Part shown: positions 1 to 8,375 of the stretch, piece by piece | Position numbering within the stretch: the first letter of the stretch is position 1 | Layout of the letters: every line of letters begins with the position of its first letter | Assembly (NCBI GenBank): GCA_964577305.1 | Contig: CAZNYS010000012.1 | Location: 1-64,000, forward strand | From: UBA9300 sp964577305 | GTDB lineage: Bacteria > Bacteroidota > Bacteroidia > Bacteroidales > VadinHA17 | DNA length: 64,000 nt | Direction: 5' to 3' | Made by a program: the position numbers and the translations under genes | The notes under the pieces: generated by a model | What the model saw: only the letters and a program-made list of their open reading frames with translations | Database searches by the model: none | What the model was told of the DNA's origin: nothing

Positions 1-470
1 GTATTGCCACAGTCATCAGTAAGGCTCCACAGCCTGTTTATGATCTCTTCACCCTCGCAGCTGCCTGCAACTACATTATCAACATATGTAGCATCAAGGC
101 TGGTATCACAGTTGTCTGCTTCATCCGTTACATCGCCCGTTATTGTTATTGATGCATCATAATTGCAGTCAGCATCCTTGTATATTGTTATATCCGCGGG
201 CTGAGTGAAAGTCGGGCTGATAGTATCACTTGCCGTGATAACCTGTGTATGTGTAGTGGTATTGCCACAGTCATCAGTAAGGCTCCACAGCCTGTTTATG
301 ATCTCTTCACCTTCACAGCTGCCTGCTACTACATTATCAACATATGTAGCATCAAGGCTGGTGTCACAGTTGTCTGCTTCGTCTGTTACATCACCTGTTA
401 TTGTTATTGATGCATCATAATTGCAGTCTGCATCCTTGTAGATTGCTATATCGACTGGCTGGGTGAAAGT
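1..470 (-). repeat. 258-bp in-frame tandem repeat (86 residues per unit)
   Basis: The sequence at position 1 recurs at 259 with only scattered silent-looking changes, a period of 258 bp. One full unit (470 to 213) and most of a second (212 to 1) are visible on the minus strand. Each unit begins TFTQP and contains YKDADCNYDASITITGDVTD and RLWSLTDDCGN. The units are almost identical at DNA level, implying recent duplication or gene conversion. The array continues beyond the window. Confidence 0.9.
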
Positions 471-3113
471 TGGTTCAGTTGTGTCATCTATTCTAATAAT
501 CTGTTCACAGGTATTAGTATTACTGTTTACATCACTTATTTGATAAGTTCTTGTAATAATCTCCGGGCAACTGTTATTATCACTTACATCACTGATATGA
601 GTAAAACTGCTTTGATCAATACTGCAATTATCCGTTGCAGAACCACCGGCAGCAATAAAAGCAGCATAATCAGTATATGGTGGTAAATCAACAATATCAC
701 ACTGTGTTAATAATTGACCAGGGCAGGTAAGCACAGGATCCTCATCATCGGTAACCGTAACAGTCATAAAGTCCGATGTCTGCAGGTTTTCTCCATCGGT
801 ATTGGTATAGGTGATAGTGGTGACACCTACCGGGAAAGTATACGTTCCTACCTGTCCCGTACCATTGTCTTCAACATCACCTGTCATTACCCAGCTAAGG
901 TTGCTCTCACAGTTATCATCAAAAACAGCATCCGTAATAGCTACTTCTACAGTGCAATCCCCGGTTCCATCAGCCGAGGTGGTGGTAACAACATCAGATG
1001 CTGCCGTAATTGTAGGCGATTCATCATCGGTAACCTCGACATTAAAGCTGCATTGGTCGGTATTTCCGGCACCATCAGTAGCAGTCCATGTCACCAGTGT
1101 TGTACCTGTGTTAAATACTACTCCATCCAGATCTGTCTCTGAGCCGATTGTAGCACCTGACAATGCATATTCAAGGGAAGATACTGTACAGTTATCTGTT
1201 GCTGATGCATTCCAGCCTGTTCCTGAGTGAGTATAAGTGCAAACACCGTCATCAGTACCTAAAACCTGTGTCCCCGATACAAAACAATTAATTACAGGAT
1301 CAGTAACATCGTTTCCTGTAAGGGTTACAACACAGCTTTTCTGGTTCCCCTCCTCATCCTCAACATATATGGTAACATTGTGCGTTATACCATGGCCCGA
1401 ATTTAAATCCGTATCCGCGACAGGATCCTGGGTAATTATTAAATCGCCGGAAGCAGTGCAATTATCATTTGCCACTACTTCACCGGTAAGATCAGGAACA
1501 GTGAGCTCGCAATTTCCATCAAGATCAACATCCCTGTCTGATGGACATGTGGATATTACAGGATCAGTATCATCATTGAAAACTGAAAGGGTAAATTTCC
1601 CCTTGTTGTCATCCTGATATTCCCACATCCTGATAAATAAAGTATCACCGGGCGTGAGCCCGTTTAAAACCAGTTCTGGCGGATCAGGCGGATTATTTAC
1701 CAGGTCAATATCACAATCCAGAAGACTTAGATTTAAGCAATCCTCTCCAATGTAAGCTGCTATACCTATAGTGTATGCCCACCCGGATGTTGATTCAGTA
1801 TAAGTCCTTACTGTCACTTCCCCTGAAGCGGGTATCACTGCTTTGAACCACGCATCCTCATATGAAGAGCTGCCGTCACACGATGTGACAGATATTCCAC
1901 TTGATGAAGCACCCTTATTGGTGTATGTGACCGGAGTATAACATTGGGTAACTAGAATAATGAGTCCAGTGCAGGGATCATCATAATACTCCCGTCCCCC
2001 AAAACTCATAAAAGTTCCCGGGCTGTTCTGATTGTTGTATTCTGTCTGGATCCAAAATTGATTCCTGGCAACACGTTGAACACGTACTTCGTCAATCAGG
2101 CCACTATATTCTTTACAAATTGAACCTCCTCCTCGCATGTCCCAACCTGCCCCTATATATGCATTGGCCTGTGAAGTTCCTGAGAGATTATAGCCAGGCC
2201 CTGCAGTAATAGTCTCAGAATCCTGGGGACCACCGGAATCATGATATATTTGAAGAGTAGTACCGTTTCTTATTCCCACAACATAATGCCAGCTCCCGTC
2301 ATTGCAAATACCCTGACCTGAAATAGCCTGGTATTTATTGCTATTGTCATCAGTGGTAACTGTTAACTCCCCGTTGCTAGTCGTCTCACCTGAAGCAAGA
2401 ACATATCTTATCCCATTTGTCCAATCACCCCCGTTGCTGAATATATTATTCTGTTCGCTTGCTGAGGTCCTTATCCATGCTGAAACGGTCCAGTCATTTG
2501 TACCAAAATTTAATTCCGTGGGATTACCCAGGTCAATATAGTGAGAGGTTCCATTAAATCCCTGTCCATCTCCGATTTTTCCTGCAGCATTATAAGATCC
2601 ATGATTTGTCCCGTTATTTACATTGATTGTACCATCATCTAAATCATCATGCAGATGATAGACTGAAACATAATCAGGGCTCCAGGTACTGCTTGTGGAA
2701 GGGTTTGTTGTAATATCAGGGTTGCCGAAATAAATATAGAATACATAGTCACTGAACGGGTTCAATAAAGGTATCCTTACCCAGGCAATCAGCTTCCCGG
2801 TTGTGGCATTATATTCCTCAACCTGGTGATACAGGGTAGTATTATGATCTTCAGAAAAAACTATATCAAAGCCCGAGGGATGCTCAACATATCCTCCAAT
2901 GGCTGTTGTTCTCAGATCAGCAATGGTAGTATTAACAAGAACAGGAAAATTGAGATGATTACCACCGCCTGAAATCTGGGCTGCCGGTATAGTTACTTTA
3001 ATCCGGGAAGAATACCCCCCCAGCCATTGCCCTGATAAAGCCACAGGAATAAAAAGCAGCAAAAAAACACTGATCAGATACTTTCGCAATAATCCAAACA
3101 ACTTCGTTTTCAA
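1..3113 (-). CDS. Large secreted multidomain adhesin (DUF2341, LamG-like, HYR/Ig-like repeats), 3' part missing
   Basis: The frame is open from 3113 to the window edge, so at least 1037 residues are present and the C-terminus is missing. No in-frame ATG exists before the upstream stop. The TTG at 3113 gives a clear signal peptide (MKTKLFGLLRKYLISVFLLL, cleavage after LSGQ), so I chose it. Domains in order: DUF2341 (about 36-120, with the FYIYFGNP ending typical of that family); a concanavalin A/LamG-like fold (about 138-350, including WTVSAWIRT and GLIDEVRVQRVARN); a PPC-like beta domain (about 365-500); HYR/Ig-like modules from about 508 (repeated DDxxPxIxCP and TDNC motifs); then 86-residue tandem repeats from about 882. 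Such proteins in Bacteroidota are usually exported by the type IX system and act as surface adhesins; the sorting tail would lie outside the window. Export route is inferred; the domain calls are strong. Confidence 0.85.
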   Translation of the reverse strand, partial: MKTKLFGLLRKYLISVFLLLFIPVALSGQWLGGYSSRIKVTIPAAQISGGGNHLNFPVLVNTTIADLRTTAIGGYVEHPSGFDIVFSEDHNTTLYHQVEEYNATTGKLIAWVRIPLLNPFSDYVFYIYFGNPDITTNPSTSSTWSPDYVSVYHLHDDLDDGTINVNNGTNHGSYNAAGKIGDGQGFNGTSHYIDLGNPTELNFGTNDWTVSAWIRTSASEQNNIFSNGGDWTNGIRYVLASGETTSNGELTVTTDDNSNKYQAISGQGICNDGSWHYVVGIRNGTTLQIYHDSGGPQDSETITAGPGYNLSGTSQANAYIGAGWDMRGGGSICKEYSGLIDEVRVQRVARNQFWIQTEYNNQNSPGTFMSFGGREYYDDPCTGLIILVTQCYTPVTYTNKGASSSGISVTSCDGSSSYEDAWFKAVIPASGEVTVRTYTESTSGWAYTIGIAAYIGEDCLNLSLLDCDIDLVNNPPDPPELVLNGLTPGDTLFIRMWEYQDDNKGKFTLSVFNDDTDPVISTCPSDRDVDLDGNCELTVPDLTGEVVANDNCTASGDLIITQDPVADTDLNSGHGITHNVTIYVEDEEGNQKSCVVTLTGNDVTDPVINCFVSGTQVLGTDDGVCTYTHSGTGWNASATDNCTVSSLEYALSGATIGSETDLDGVVFNTGTTLVTWTATDGAGNTDQCSFNVEVTDDESPTITAASDVVTTTSADGTGDCTVEVAITDAVFDDNCESNLSWVMTGDVEDNGTGQVGTYTFPVGVTTITYTNTDGENLQTSDFMTVTVTDDEDPVLTCPGQLLTQCDIVDLPPYTDYAAFIAAGGSATDNCSIDQSSFTHISDVSDNNSCPEIITRTYQISDVNSNTNTCEQIIRIDDTTEPTFTQPVDIAIYKDADCNYDASITITGDVTDEADNCDTSLDATYVDNVVAGSCEGEEIINRLWSLTDDCGNTTTHTQVITASDTISPTFTQPADITIYKDADCNYDASITITGDVTDEADNCDTSLDATYVDNVVAGSCEGEEIINRLWSLTDDCGN

Positions 3114-3403
3114 AGTGACAACAGGCCGGCAATATTTCTCTAAATCAGTCAATATTTTATCCAATACAAATATGATCGGACTTTAATTCTTTTTAAAGCC
3201 GATGCATTTAAGTTTTATACGCAGGTATATACTCTTTGTTTTATGAATCTCATTAAATTTTATTTAATGACTAAATATCTGAATCTTAGGTTGCATTAAA
3301 GATATCGTTTCAAAAATGAACAAAGATAAGGGAAATTTTTCACGAAACCAGCACCAGATGATAAACAGCGATATATTCGGGCGGCATGTTGATAACTATG
3401 TTT
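3114..3403. other. Gene-free spacer before the adhesin gene
   Basis: AT-rich spacer between the queA-side terminator and the adhesin start. It must hold the adhesin promoter and leader on the minus strand. A partial match to the Bacteroidota -7 box (CATATTTG, near 3169-3176, minus strand) lies about 60 bp upstream of the TTG start, but I see no convincing -33 element and no other gene. Confidence 0.5.
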
Positions 3404-3433
3404 AAAAAAAGCTACCCTTAATGGATGGCTTTT
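3404..3433 (-). terminator. Rho-independent terminator after queA
   Basis: Read on the minus strand, AAAGCCATCC-ATTAA-GGGTAGCTTT forms a 10-bp stem with one mismatch and one wobble, followed by seven T. It begins about 25 nt after the queA stop codon and would end the ilvE/ftsX-to-queA transcript. Confidence 0.75.
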
Positions 3434-3457
3434 CGAGGAGATCCACTTGTTAAGATC

Positions 3458-4507
3458 CTATATTATCAGCATGGCATCACCATATGTGCCAAAGCGGTAT
3501 TTTTCCTTTACAGCTTCTTCATAGGCCTCAAATACAAGATGATAGCCACCAAAGGCAGCAACCATCATCAGTAATGTGGAATAAGGTAGATGGAAATTAC
3601 TTACCATCATATCGGGAACACTGAATTCATACGGAGGGAAGATGAATTTATTTGTCCACCCGTCGAAAGGTTTTAAATATCCTTCCGTGGAAACGGAACT
3701 TTCCAGTGTCCTTACAACAGTAGTGCCTACCGCACATATTTTGCTTCTTCTTTGCTTTGCCTCATTTACCTCATGGGCAGCCTGTTCGGTTATTATTATC
3801 CGCTCAGAGTCCATCTTATGCTTGGTCAGGTCTTCAACATCAACGCTCCTGAAATTACCAAGGCCTACATGCAGTGTTATTTCACTGAAATTTACTCCAA
3901 GGATCTCAAACCTTTTAAGCAGCTCCCTGCTGAAATGCAAACCTGCAGTGGGTGCAGCCACTGCTCCCTCGTGCTTTGCAAAAATTGTCTGGTACCTTTC
4001 GTTATCTTCCGGTTCAACAGGCCGCTCAATAAACTTGGGGAGTGGTGTCTGCCCCAGACTGTAAAGGGTGTTTTTAAACTCATCATATGAGCCGTCATAG
4101 AGAAAACGTAAAGTCCTTCCCCTTGACGTGGTATTATCAATAACCTCTGCCACCAGTATGTCATCTTCACCAAAATAAAGTTTGTTTCCAATCCTTATCT
4201 TCCTTGCAGGATCAACCAGAACATCCCATAGACGTTGCTCGCGGTTCAGCTCACGCAAAAGAAATACCTCTATTTCTGCTCCCGTCTTTTCCTTATTGCC
4301 AAACAAGCGTGCCGGGAAAACCTTTGTATTGTTAAAAACGAGCAAATCATTTTCATTGAAAAACTCAATTATTTCATTGAATATCCTGTGCCCTATCTTA
4401 CCTGTTTTCCTGTCAACAATCATCAATCTCGATTCATCCCTGTTTTTAGCAGGATATAAAGCAATCAACTCCTGTGGTAATCTGTACTTAAATTGAGATA
4501 ATTTCAT
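3458..4507 (-). CDS. queA: S-adenosylmethionine:tRNA ribosyltransferase-isomerase (queuosine synthesis)
   Basis: The 349-residue product matches QueA along its whole length, the usual size for the family. It begins MKLSQFKYRLPQELIALYPA and carries the family features NDLLVFNNTKVFPARL and PTAGLHFS. QueA transfers and isomerises the ribosyl part of SAM onto 7-aminomethyl-7-deazaguanine in the wobble position of tRNAs for Tyr, His, Asn and Asp, giving epoxyqueuosine in the cytoplasm. It is the last gene of a co-directional block with truB (100 bp upstream), uppP, DUF3098 and ftsX, an order often kept in Bacteroidota. The tRNA-Asn at 22961, with a GUU anticodon, would be one of its substrates. 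Nothing looks disrupted. Confidence 0.97.
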   Translation of the reverse strand: MKLSQFKYRLPQELIALYPAKNRDESRLMIVDRKTGKIGHRIFNEIIEFFNENDLLVFNNTKVFPARLFGNKEKTGAEIEVFLLRELNREQRLWDVLVDPARKIRIGNKLYFGEDDILVAEVIDNTTSRGRTLRFLYDGSYDEFKNTLYSLGQTPLPKFIERPVEPEDNERYQTIFAKHEGAVAAPTAGLHFSRELLKRFEILGVNFSEITLHVGLGNFRSVDVEDLTKHKMDSERIIITEQAAHEVNEAKQRRSKICAVGTTVVRTLESSVSTEGYLKPFDGWTNKFIFPPYEFSVPDMMVSNFHLPYSTLLMMVAAFGGYHLVFEAYEEAVKEKYRFGTYGDAMLII

Positions 4508-4607
4508 TTTATATTATATGTGTGTCTTAAAATATCCACCCTTATACGTATCAATTCCGATTTTGTTTCATGAAGATCAAAATTTTTATTTTACTATACT
4601 CTTTTGA

Positions 4608-5324
4608 TCATCTATCACCAGTGGAAAAAGAATTCAAAAGCAGCTCAAAATTCCTGATCTGCATTGCATCTTCCAGTTTATAATCTCCAATTGCAGTCCT
4701 TTCCAGGCCTGAAAGATAAGCACCGCTAGCAAGATACTCCCCCAGGTCCCTCGCAAAAGAACGTATATATGTACCTTTACTGCACAGTATCCTGATAATT
4801 GCCTCAGGAGGATCAAATTTTAGCAGTTCCAGCTCATGGAAGATCACTCTCTTTGCCTCCATCTCAACATTTATTCCTCTCCGTGCATAATCATAGGCTC
4901 TCTTCCCCCTGATATTTTTTGCTGAAAAAACCGGGGGGACCTGGTCATATTCACCCTCAAAATATCTGAGAGCATTTATTATCAAATCATTATCAATATG
5001 ATCTGTTTCGTAGCTCCCGTCAACCTCTGTTTCCAGGTCAAATGAAGGTGTAGTTTTTCCCAGGAGGAAACTGGCTATATATTCTTTGTTGGTTTCCTGC
5101 AGTTCCTTAATCCTTTTTGTCGATTTCCCCGTACATATTATCATCAAACCACTGGCCAGGGGATCAAGTGTCCCTGCATGACCAACCTTAATCTTTTTAT
5201 ACCCGTATGTATTTCTGATTATGTTCTTTAGCTTCTTAACAAGATCAAAAGAAGTCCAGTACAGGGGTTTATCAAACAGAAGCACCTGCCCCTCCTGAAA
5301 ATCAGTATTTCTGTCGATCAGCAT
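4608..5324 (-). CDS. truB: tRNA pseudouridine(55) synthase TruB
   Basis: The 238-residue protein converts U55 of the tRNA T-loop to pseudouridine. The catalytic motif GHAGTLDPLASG lies at residues 48-59 with the nucleophile Asp54. KSTKRI and the later CSKGTYIRSFARDLG stretch are also typical of TruB. It is somewhat short: it lacks an extended C-terminal PUA region, as in many Bacteroidota forms. It starts 1 bp downstream of uppP, so the two are probably translationally coupled. Confidence 0.96.
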   Translation of the reverse strand: MLIDRNTDFQEGQVLLFDKPLYWTSFDLVKKLKNIIRNTYGYKKIKVGHAGTLDPLASGLMIICTGKSTKRIKELQETNKEYIASFLLGKTTPSFDLETEVDGSYETDHIDNDLIINALRYFEGEYDQVPPVFSAKNIRGKRAYDYARRGINVEMEAKRVIFHELELLKFDPPEAIIRILCSKGTYIRSFARDLGEYLASGAYLSGLERTAIGDYKLEDAMQIRNFELLLNSFSTGDR

Positions 5325-5325
5325 A

Positions 5326-6108
5326 TTATCCCAGTATTACTGCCAGTAAGCCTATTATTAGACAATATATTCCAAACCAGTACAATTTCCCCCTTCTCAC
5401 CAGGCTAATCATCCATCTGCAGGCAATATACCCGGTAATAAAAGCAGCTATAAAACCGGTTATGATTGCTGAGGGCCCAACTGATGAACCTGCCGAAAAG
5501 TCTCCTTTAAGCAGTTCAAGAAGATTAGCGCCTATAACAGGAATCAATACCATCAGGAATGAAAATTTCGCCAGGTCCTCCTTCTTATTTCCAAGCATCA
5601 GTCCGGTCGAAATAGTGGCTCCTGAGCGGGATATCCCGGGCAGCACTGCAATGGCCTGGGCCAGGCCAATAAAGAAAGCATGGAAATAACTGATTTCCCG
5701 TCTCCTGTCTTTCATTAAAGATGATACTATAAGCAGGGCGGCTGTTACTAACAGCATAGACCCAACAAATATTATATTACCGTTAAATAAATCTGCTACC
5801 TCATCTTCAAAGAACAAACCAGTGACAGCAACCGGTATCATTGATACAATTATCTTCAGTACATATTGTGTCTCACTGTTCAGTCTGAACTTTAATGTTC
5901 CCCTTACAAGAGAAACCACCTCCTGCCAGAAAACTACTATAATGCTCAGAACCGTTGCACCATGCACCGCAACTGAATAACTGAAGCTTGATTCTGCATC
6001 TATACCAAAGAGGTACTTACCAATTTCCAGATGTCCACTGGAACTTACGGGTAAAAATTCTGTCAATCCCTGGATTATACCAAGGATTATGGCTTCCAAT
6101 AAATTCAT
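5326..6108 (-). CDS. uppP: Undecaprenyl-diphosphatase UppP (BacA family)
   Basis: This 260-residue membrane protein removes a phosphate from undecaprenyl diphosphate to recycle the lipid carrier for peptidoglycan and O-antigen synthesis. Both family signatures are present: GLTEFLPVSSSGHL near residues 15-28 and PGISRSGATIST near residues 156-167. About seven to eight hydrophobic segments fill the rest. Length matches the family. It sits 21 bp after the DUF3098 gene and 1 bp before truB. Confidence 0.96.
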   Translation of the reverse strand: MNLLEAIILGIIQGLTEFLPVSSSGHLEIGKYLFGIDAESSFSYSVAVHGATVLSIIVVFWQEVVSLVRGTLKFRLNSETQYVLKIIVSMIPVAVTGLFFEDEVADLFNGNIIFVGSMLLVTAALLIVSSLMKDRRREISYFHAFFIGLAQAIAVLPGISRSGATISTGLMLGNKKEDLAKFSFLMVLIPVIGANLLELLKGDFSAGSSVGPSAIITGFIAAFITGYIACRWMISLVRRGKLYWFGIYCLIIGLLAVILG

Positions 6109-6129
6109 TCTTAAAACTAAATAATGATA

Positions 6130-6384
6130 TTACTCCTTTGCCGAGGGCTTTTTCATAATAGCCCATATTTCGAAAACAAACCCGGCCAGCACAATAACAG
6201 GGGCAAGGGTAATACGCCTGAAGCTGAAAATCGCCTCAGAGAACTCATTCGGGTCTTCACTCTTGCCACCAAGCATAAGAAGAAATCCGATGACAATTAT
6301 TCCGAAACCTATTGCCATCAGCCTGTAATTCTCTTTGCCCAGGGCAAAACCGGTATCTTCCTTTTTTGACTTTTTTGTAACCAT
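6130..6384 (-). CDS. DUF3098 family small membrane protein
   Basis: The 84-residue protein has two hydrophobic segments (about 24-41 and 60-76) and a short lysine-rich N-terminus. Its sequence and its place between ftsX and uppP match the DUF3098 family, which is largely confined to Bacteroidota and has no known function. It begins 1 bp after the ftsX stop. Position beside ftsX and uppP suggests a cell-envelope or division role (inference from neighbours only). Confidence 0.85.
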   Translation of the reverse strand: MVTKKSKKEDTGFALGKENYRLMAIGFGIIVIGFLLMLGGKSEDPNEFSEAIFSFRRITLAPVIVLAGFVFEIWAIMKKPSAKE

Positions 6385-6385
6385 T

Positions 6386-7267
6386 TTAGTAATATAGTTT
6401 ATCTTCAGAGATCCCCAGGTACTTGGTGACCGAGAAAAATGTGGATATCAGGTTTATTACAACACCGATGATAATTATACCGCCAAATAAAAATAGCAAT
6501 AATCCTATATCCTGAAGTGTAAATAATAAATAAAACTCCTGTTCAACAAAAAACAGTATTACCATTAATAATACAATGGAGAACAGTGCCGCAATAATTC
6601 CGTGCATAATGCTTCGCAGCAGGAAAGGTTTTCTTATGAATGCCCTTGTAGCTCCTACAAGATGCATCGCTCTTATTATAAACCGTTTTGAATAAACCGA
6701 CAACCTTATTGTATTATTGATGATGGTAAGTGAAATAAACAACAACAAGCCGCTGAATATCAGCAAAAAGGCACTTATCTTCCTGACATTTTCATTTATC
6801 AGGTGAAGGAATGATTCCTGGAAATACACCTCGTTAACAACATCATAATCCATGAGGTAGCGTTCAATATTTAAAACACTGTCAGGATGTGTATAATCTG
6901 CCAGAAGGTATACATCAATTGAAGGCAGGAGTGGATTATAACCCATGAAGGTCAGGAAATCTTCTCCCAGGTCTTCCCTCAGGTTCTCGGCAGCCTTTTC
7001 CTTGGAGATATATTCAGTGCTTTTTACAAAGTGTTTTGCATCAAGGTCTTTTTGAAGCATGCGTATATCAGCCTCCTTTGCATCCTCATCCAGCATTACA
7101 GAAAAACTAAGGCTTTCACGAAAGTAATCAGACAGTTCCCTGGCATTAATTATCACAAAACCAAGTAAACCAAGCAAGAACAATACCAGAGAAATACTTA
7201 CTATCTGTGTAAGATAAGAACTTCTCAGTCTGCCTTTTGATATACCTTCCTGATATTTAACCACCAT
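6386..7267 (-). CDS. ftsX: Cell-division ABC transporter permease FtsX
   Basis: The 293-residue protein has the FtsX layout: one N-terminal membrane helix (about 22-44), an extracytoplasmic domain of roughly 120 residues (including FVKSTEYISKEKAAENLRED), then three membrane helices in the C-terminal half. In other bacteria FtsX works with the ATPase FtsE to control peptidoglycan hydrolases at the septum. No ftsE is next to it here; in Bacteroidota ftsE is commonly elsewhere. It heads the envelope/tRNA block and lies 25 bp downstream of ilvE. Confidence 0.93.
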   Translation of the reverse strand: MVVKYQEGISKGRLRSSYLTQIVSISLVLFLLGLLGFVIINARELSDYFRESLSFSVMLDEDAKEADIRMLQKDLDAKHFVKSTEYISKEKAAENLREDLGEDFLTFMGYNPLLPSIDVYLLADYTHPDSVLNIERYLMDYDVVNEVYFQESFLHLINENVRKISAFLLIFSGLLLFISLTIINNTIRLSVYSKRFIIRAMHLVGATRAFIRKPFLLRSIMHGIIAALFSIVLLMVILFFVEQEFYLLFTLQDIGLLLFLFGGIIIIGVVINLISTFFSVTKYLGISEDKLYY

Positions 7268-7292
7268 GCACGATTTGTCAGCAAAGATACAA

Positions 7293-8312
7293 TTAATCCA
7301 GAATAGTTATCCAGCCGAAAGTATCAGGCAAATCTCCCTTCTGAATACCCGTAAGCATATTATAAAGTTTCATCTGGACTTTCCCGGGATTGCCATCCCT
7401 GCAATATTCAAACACCTTGTTTGTATCGGGATCAAATATTTTTCCTATAGGACTTATTACCGCCGCTGTGCCGCAAGCGCCTACTTCTTCAAATTCAGGC
7501 AACTCTTCGTAAGGTACCTGGCGTCGCTCTACCTTCATACCAATGCTTTCAGCCAGTTCAACCAGGCTTTTGTTCGTAATGGAAGCCAATATTGAATCGG
7601 ATTTTGGTGTTATATAGGTATTATCCTTTATGGCAAAGAAATTTGCAGGTCCGCATTCATCAATATATTTTTTCTCTTTTGCATCCATGAAAATTACATT
7701 GGCATAATTTGCATCCCTCGCCTTTACTATTGCCCTCAGGCTGGCCGCATAGTTTCCTCCCACCTTGTAAATACCTGTCCCGAGGGGGGCAGCCCTGTCA
7801 ACATCACGACATATCATCATGCTTACTGGTTTTATTCCCCCTTTGAAATATGGTCCTACCGGAGTAACAAAAACCAGGAAGGTATATTCTGTTGAAGGTT
7901 TAACTCCTACTTCCGGTCCACTGCCAAAGAGCAATGGCCTGATATATAATGCAGCTCCTGATCCATAGGGTGGCACATACTTCTCATTAAGCTTCACCAC
8001 TTTAAAAACTGCATCCCTGAATAATTCCTCAGGCACGTCAGCCATTATTATCCCCCTGGCTGAGTTTATCATCCTTTTTGCATTTTCTCTCCAGCGAAAA
8101 AGTCTTATCTTATTATCTTTCCCCCTGTATGCTTTCATTCCCTCAAAGGCTTCCTGGCCGTAATGCAGAGCAGTGGCAGCAATATGAATATTGAGGTATT
8201 CTGAGTCTGTAATCTCCAGTTCGCTCCATTTACCTTTCTTGTAATAAGCACGTACATTATAATCTGTCTTTATATATCCAAATGACAGATCTTTCCAGTT
8301 TATATTTTCCAT
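7293..8312 (-). CDS. ilvE: Branched-chain amino acid aminotransferase
   Basis: The 339-residue protein is a fold-type IV pyridoxal-phosphate aminotransferase that interconverts leucine, isoleucine and valine with their 2-oxo acids. The PLP lysine is K183 in GIYKVGGNYAASL, and the DECGPANFFAI stretch is the family signature region. The early ALHYGQEAFEGMKAYR motif is also characteristic. Length fits the longer BCAT form. It may be co-transcribed with ftsX (25-bp gap), although the functional link is not obvious. Confidence 0.95.
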   Translation of the reverse strand: MENINWKDLSFGYIKTDYNVRAYYKKGKWSELEITDSEYLNIHIAATALHYGQEAFEGMKAYRGKDNKIRLFRWRENAKRMINSARGIIMADVPEELFRDAVFKVVKLNEKYVPPYGSGAALYIRPLLFGSGPEVGVKPSTEYTFLVFVTPVGPYFKGGIKPVSMMICRDVDRAAPLGTGIYKVGGNYAASLRAIVKARDANYANVIFMDAKEKKYIDECGPANFFAIKDNTYITPKSDSILASITNKSLVELAESIGMKVERRQVPYEELPEFEEVGACGTAAVISPIGKIFDPDTNKVFEYCRDGNPGKVQMKLYNMLTGIQKGDLPDTFGWITILD

Positions 8313-8375
8313 AGACCTAACTATTATTTTGATTAAAATCCAAATTTACCTTTTTAAAAGGTGAGTACAAAAGTG

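Noticed and set aside
1..470. 258-bp repeats as a mobile or CRISPR-like element
   Set aside because: They are in-frame coding repeats of one large adhesin with conserved DNC and DCGN motifs.
205..2541. Plus-strand open frames opposite the adhesin
   Set aside because: Low-complexity Ser/Thr/Val/Pro translations are shadows of the minus-strand repeat protein.
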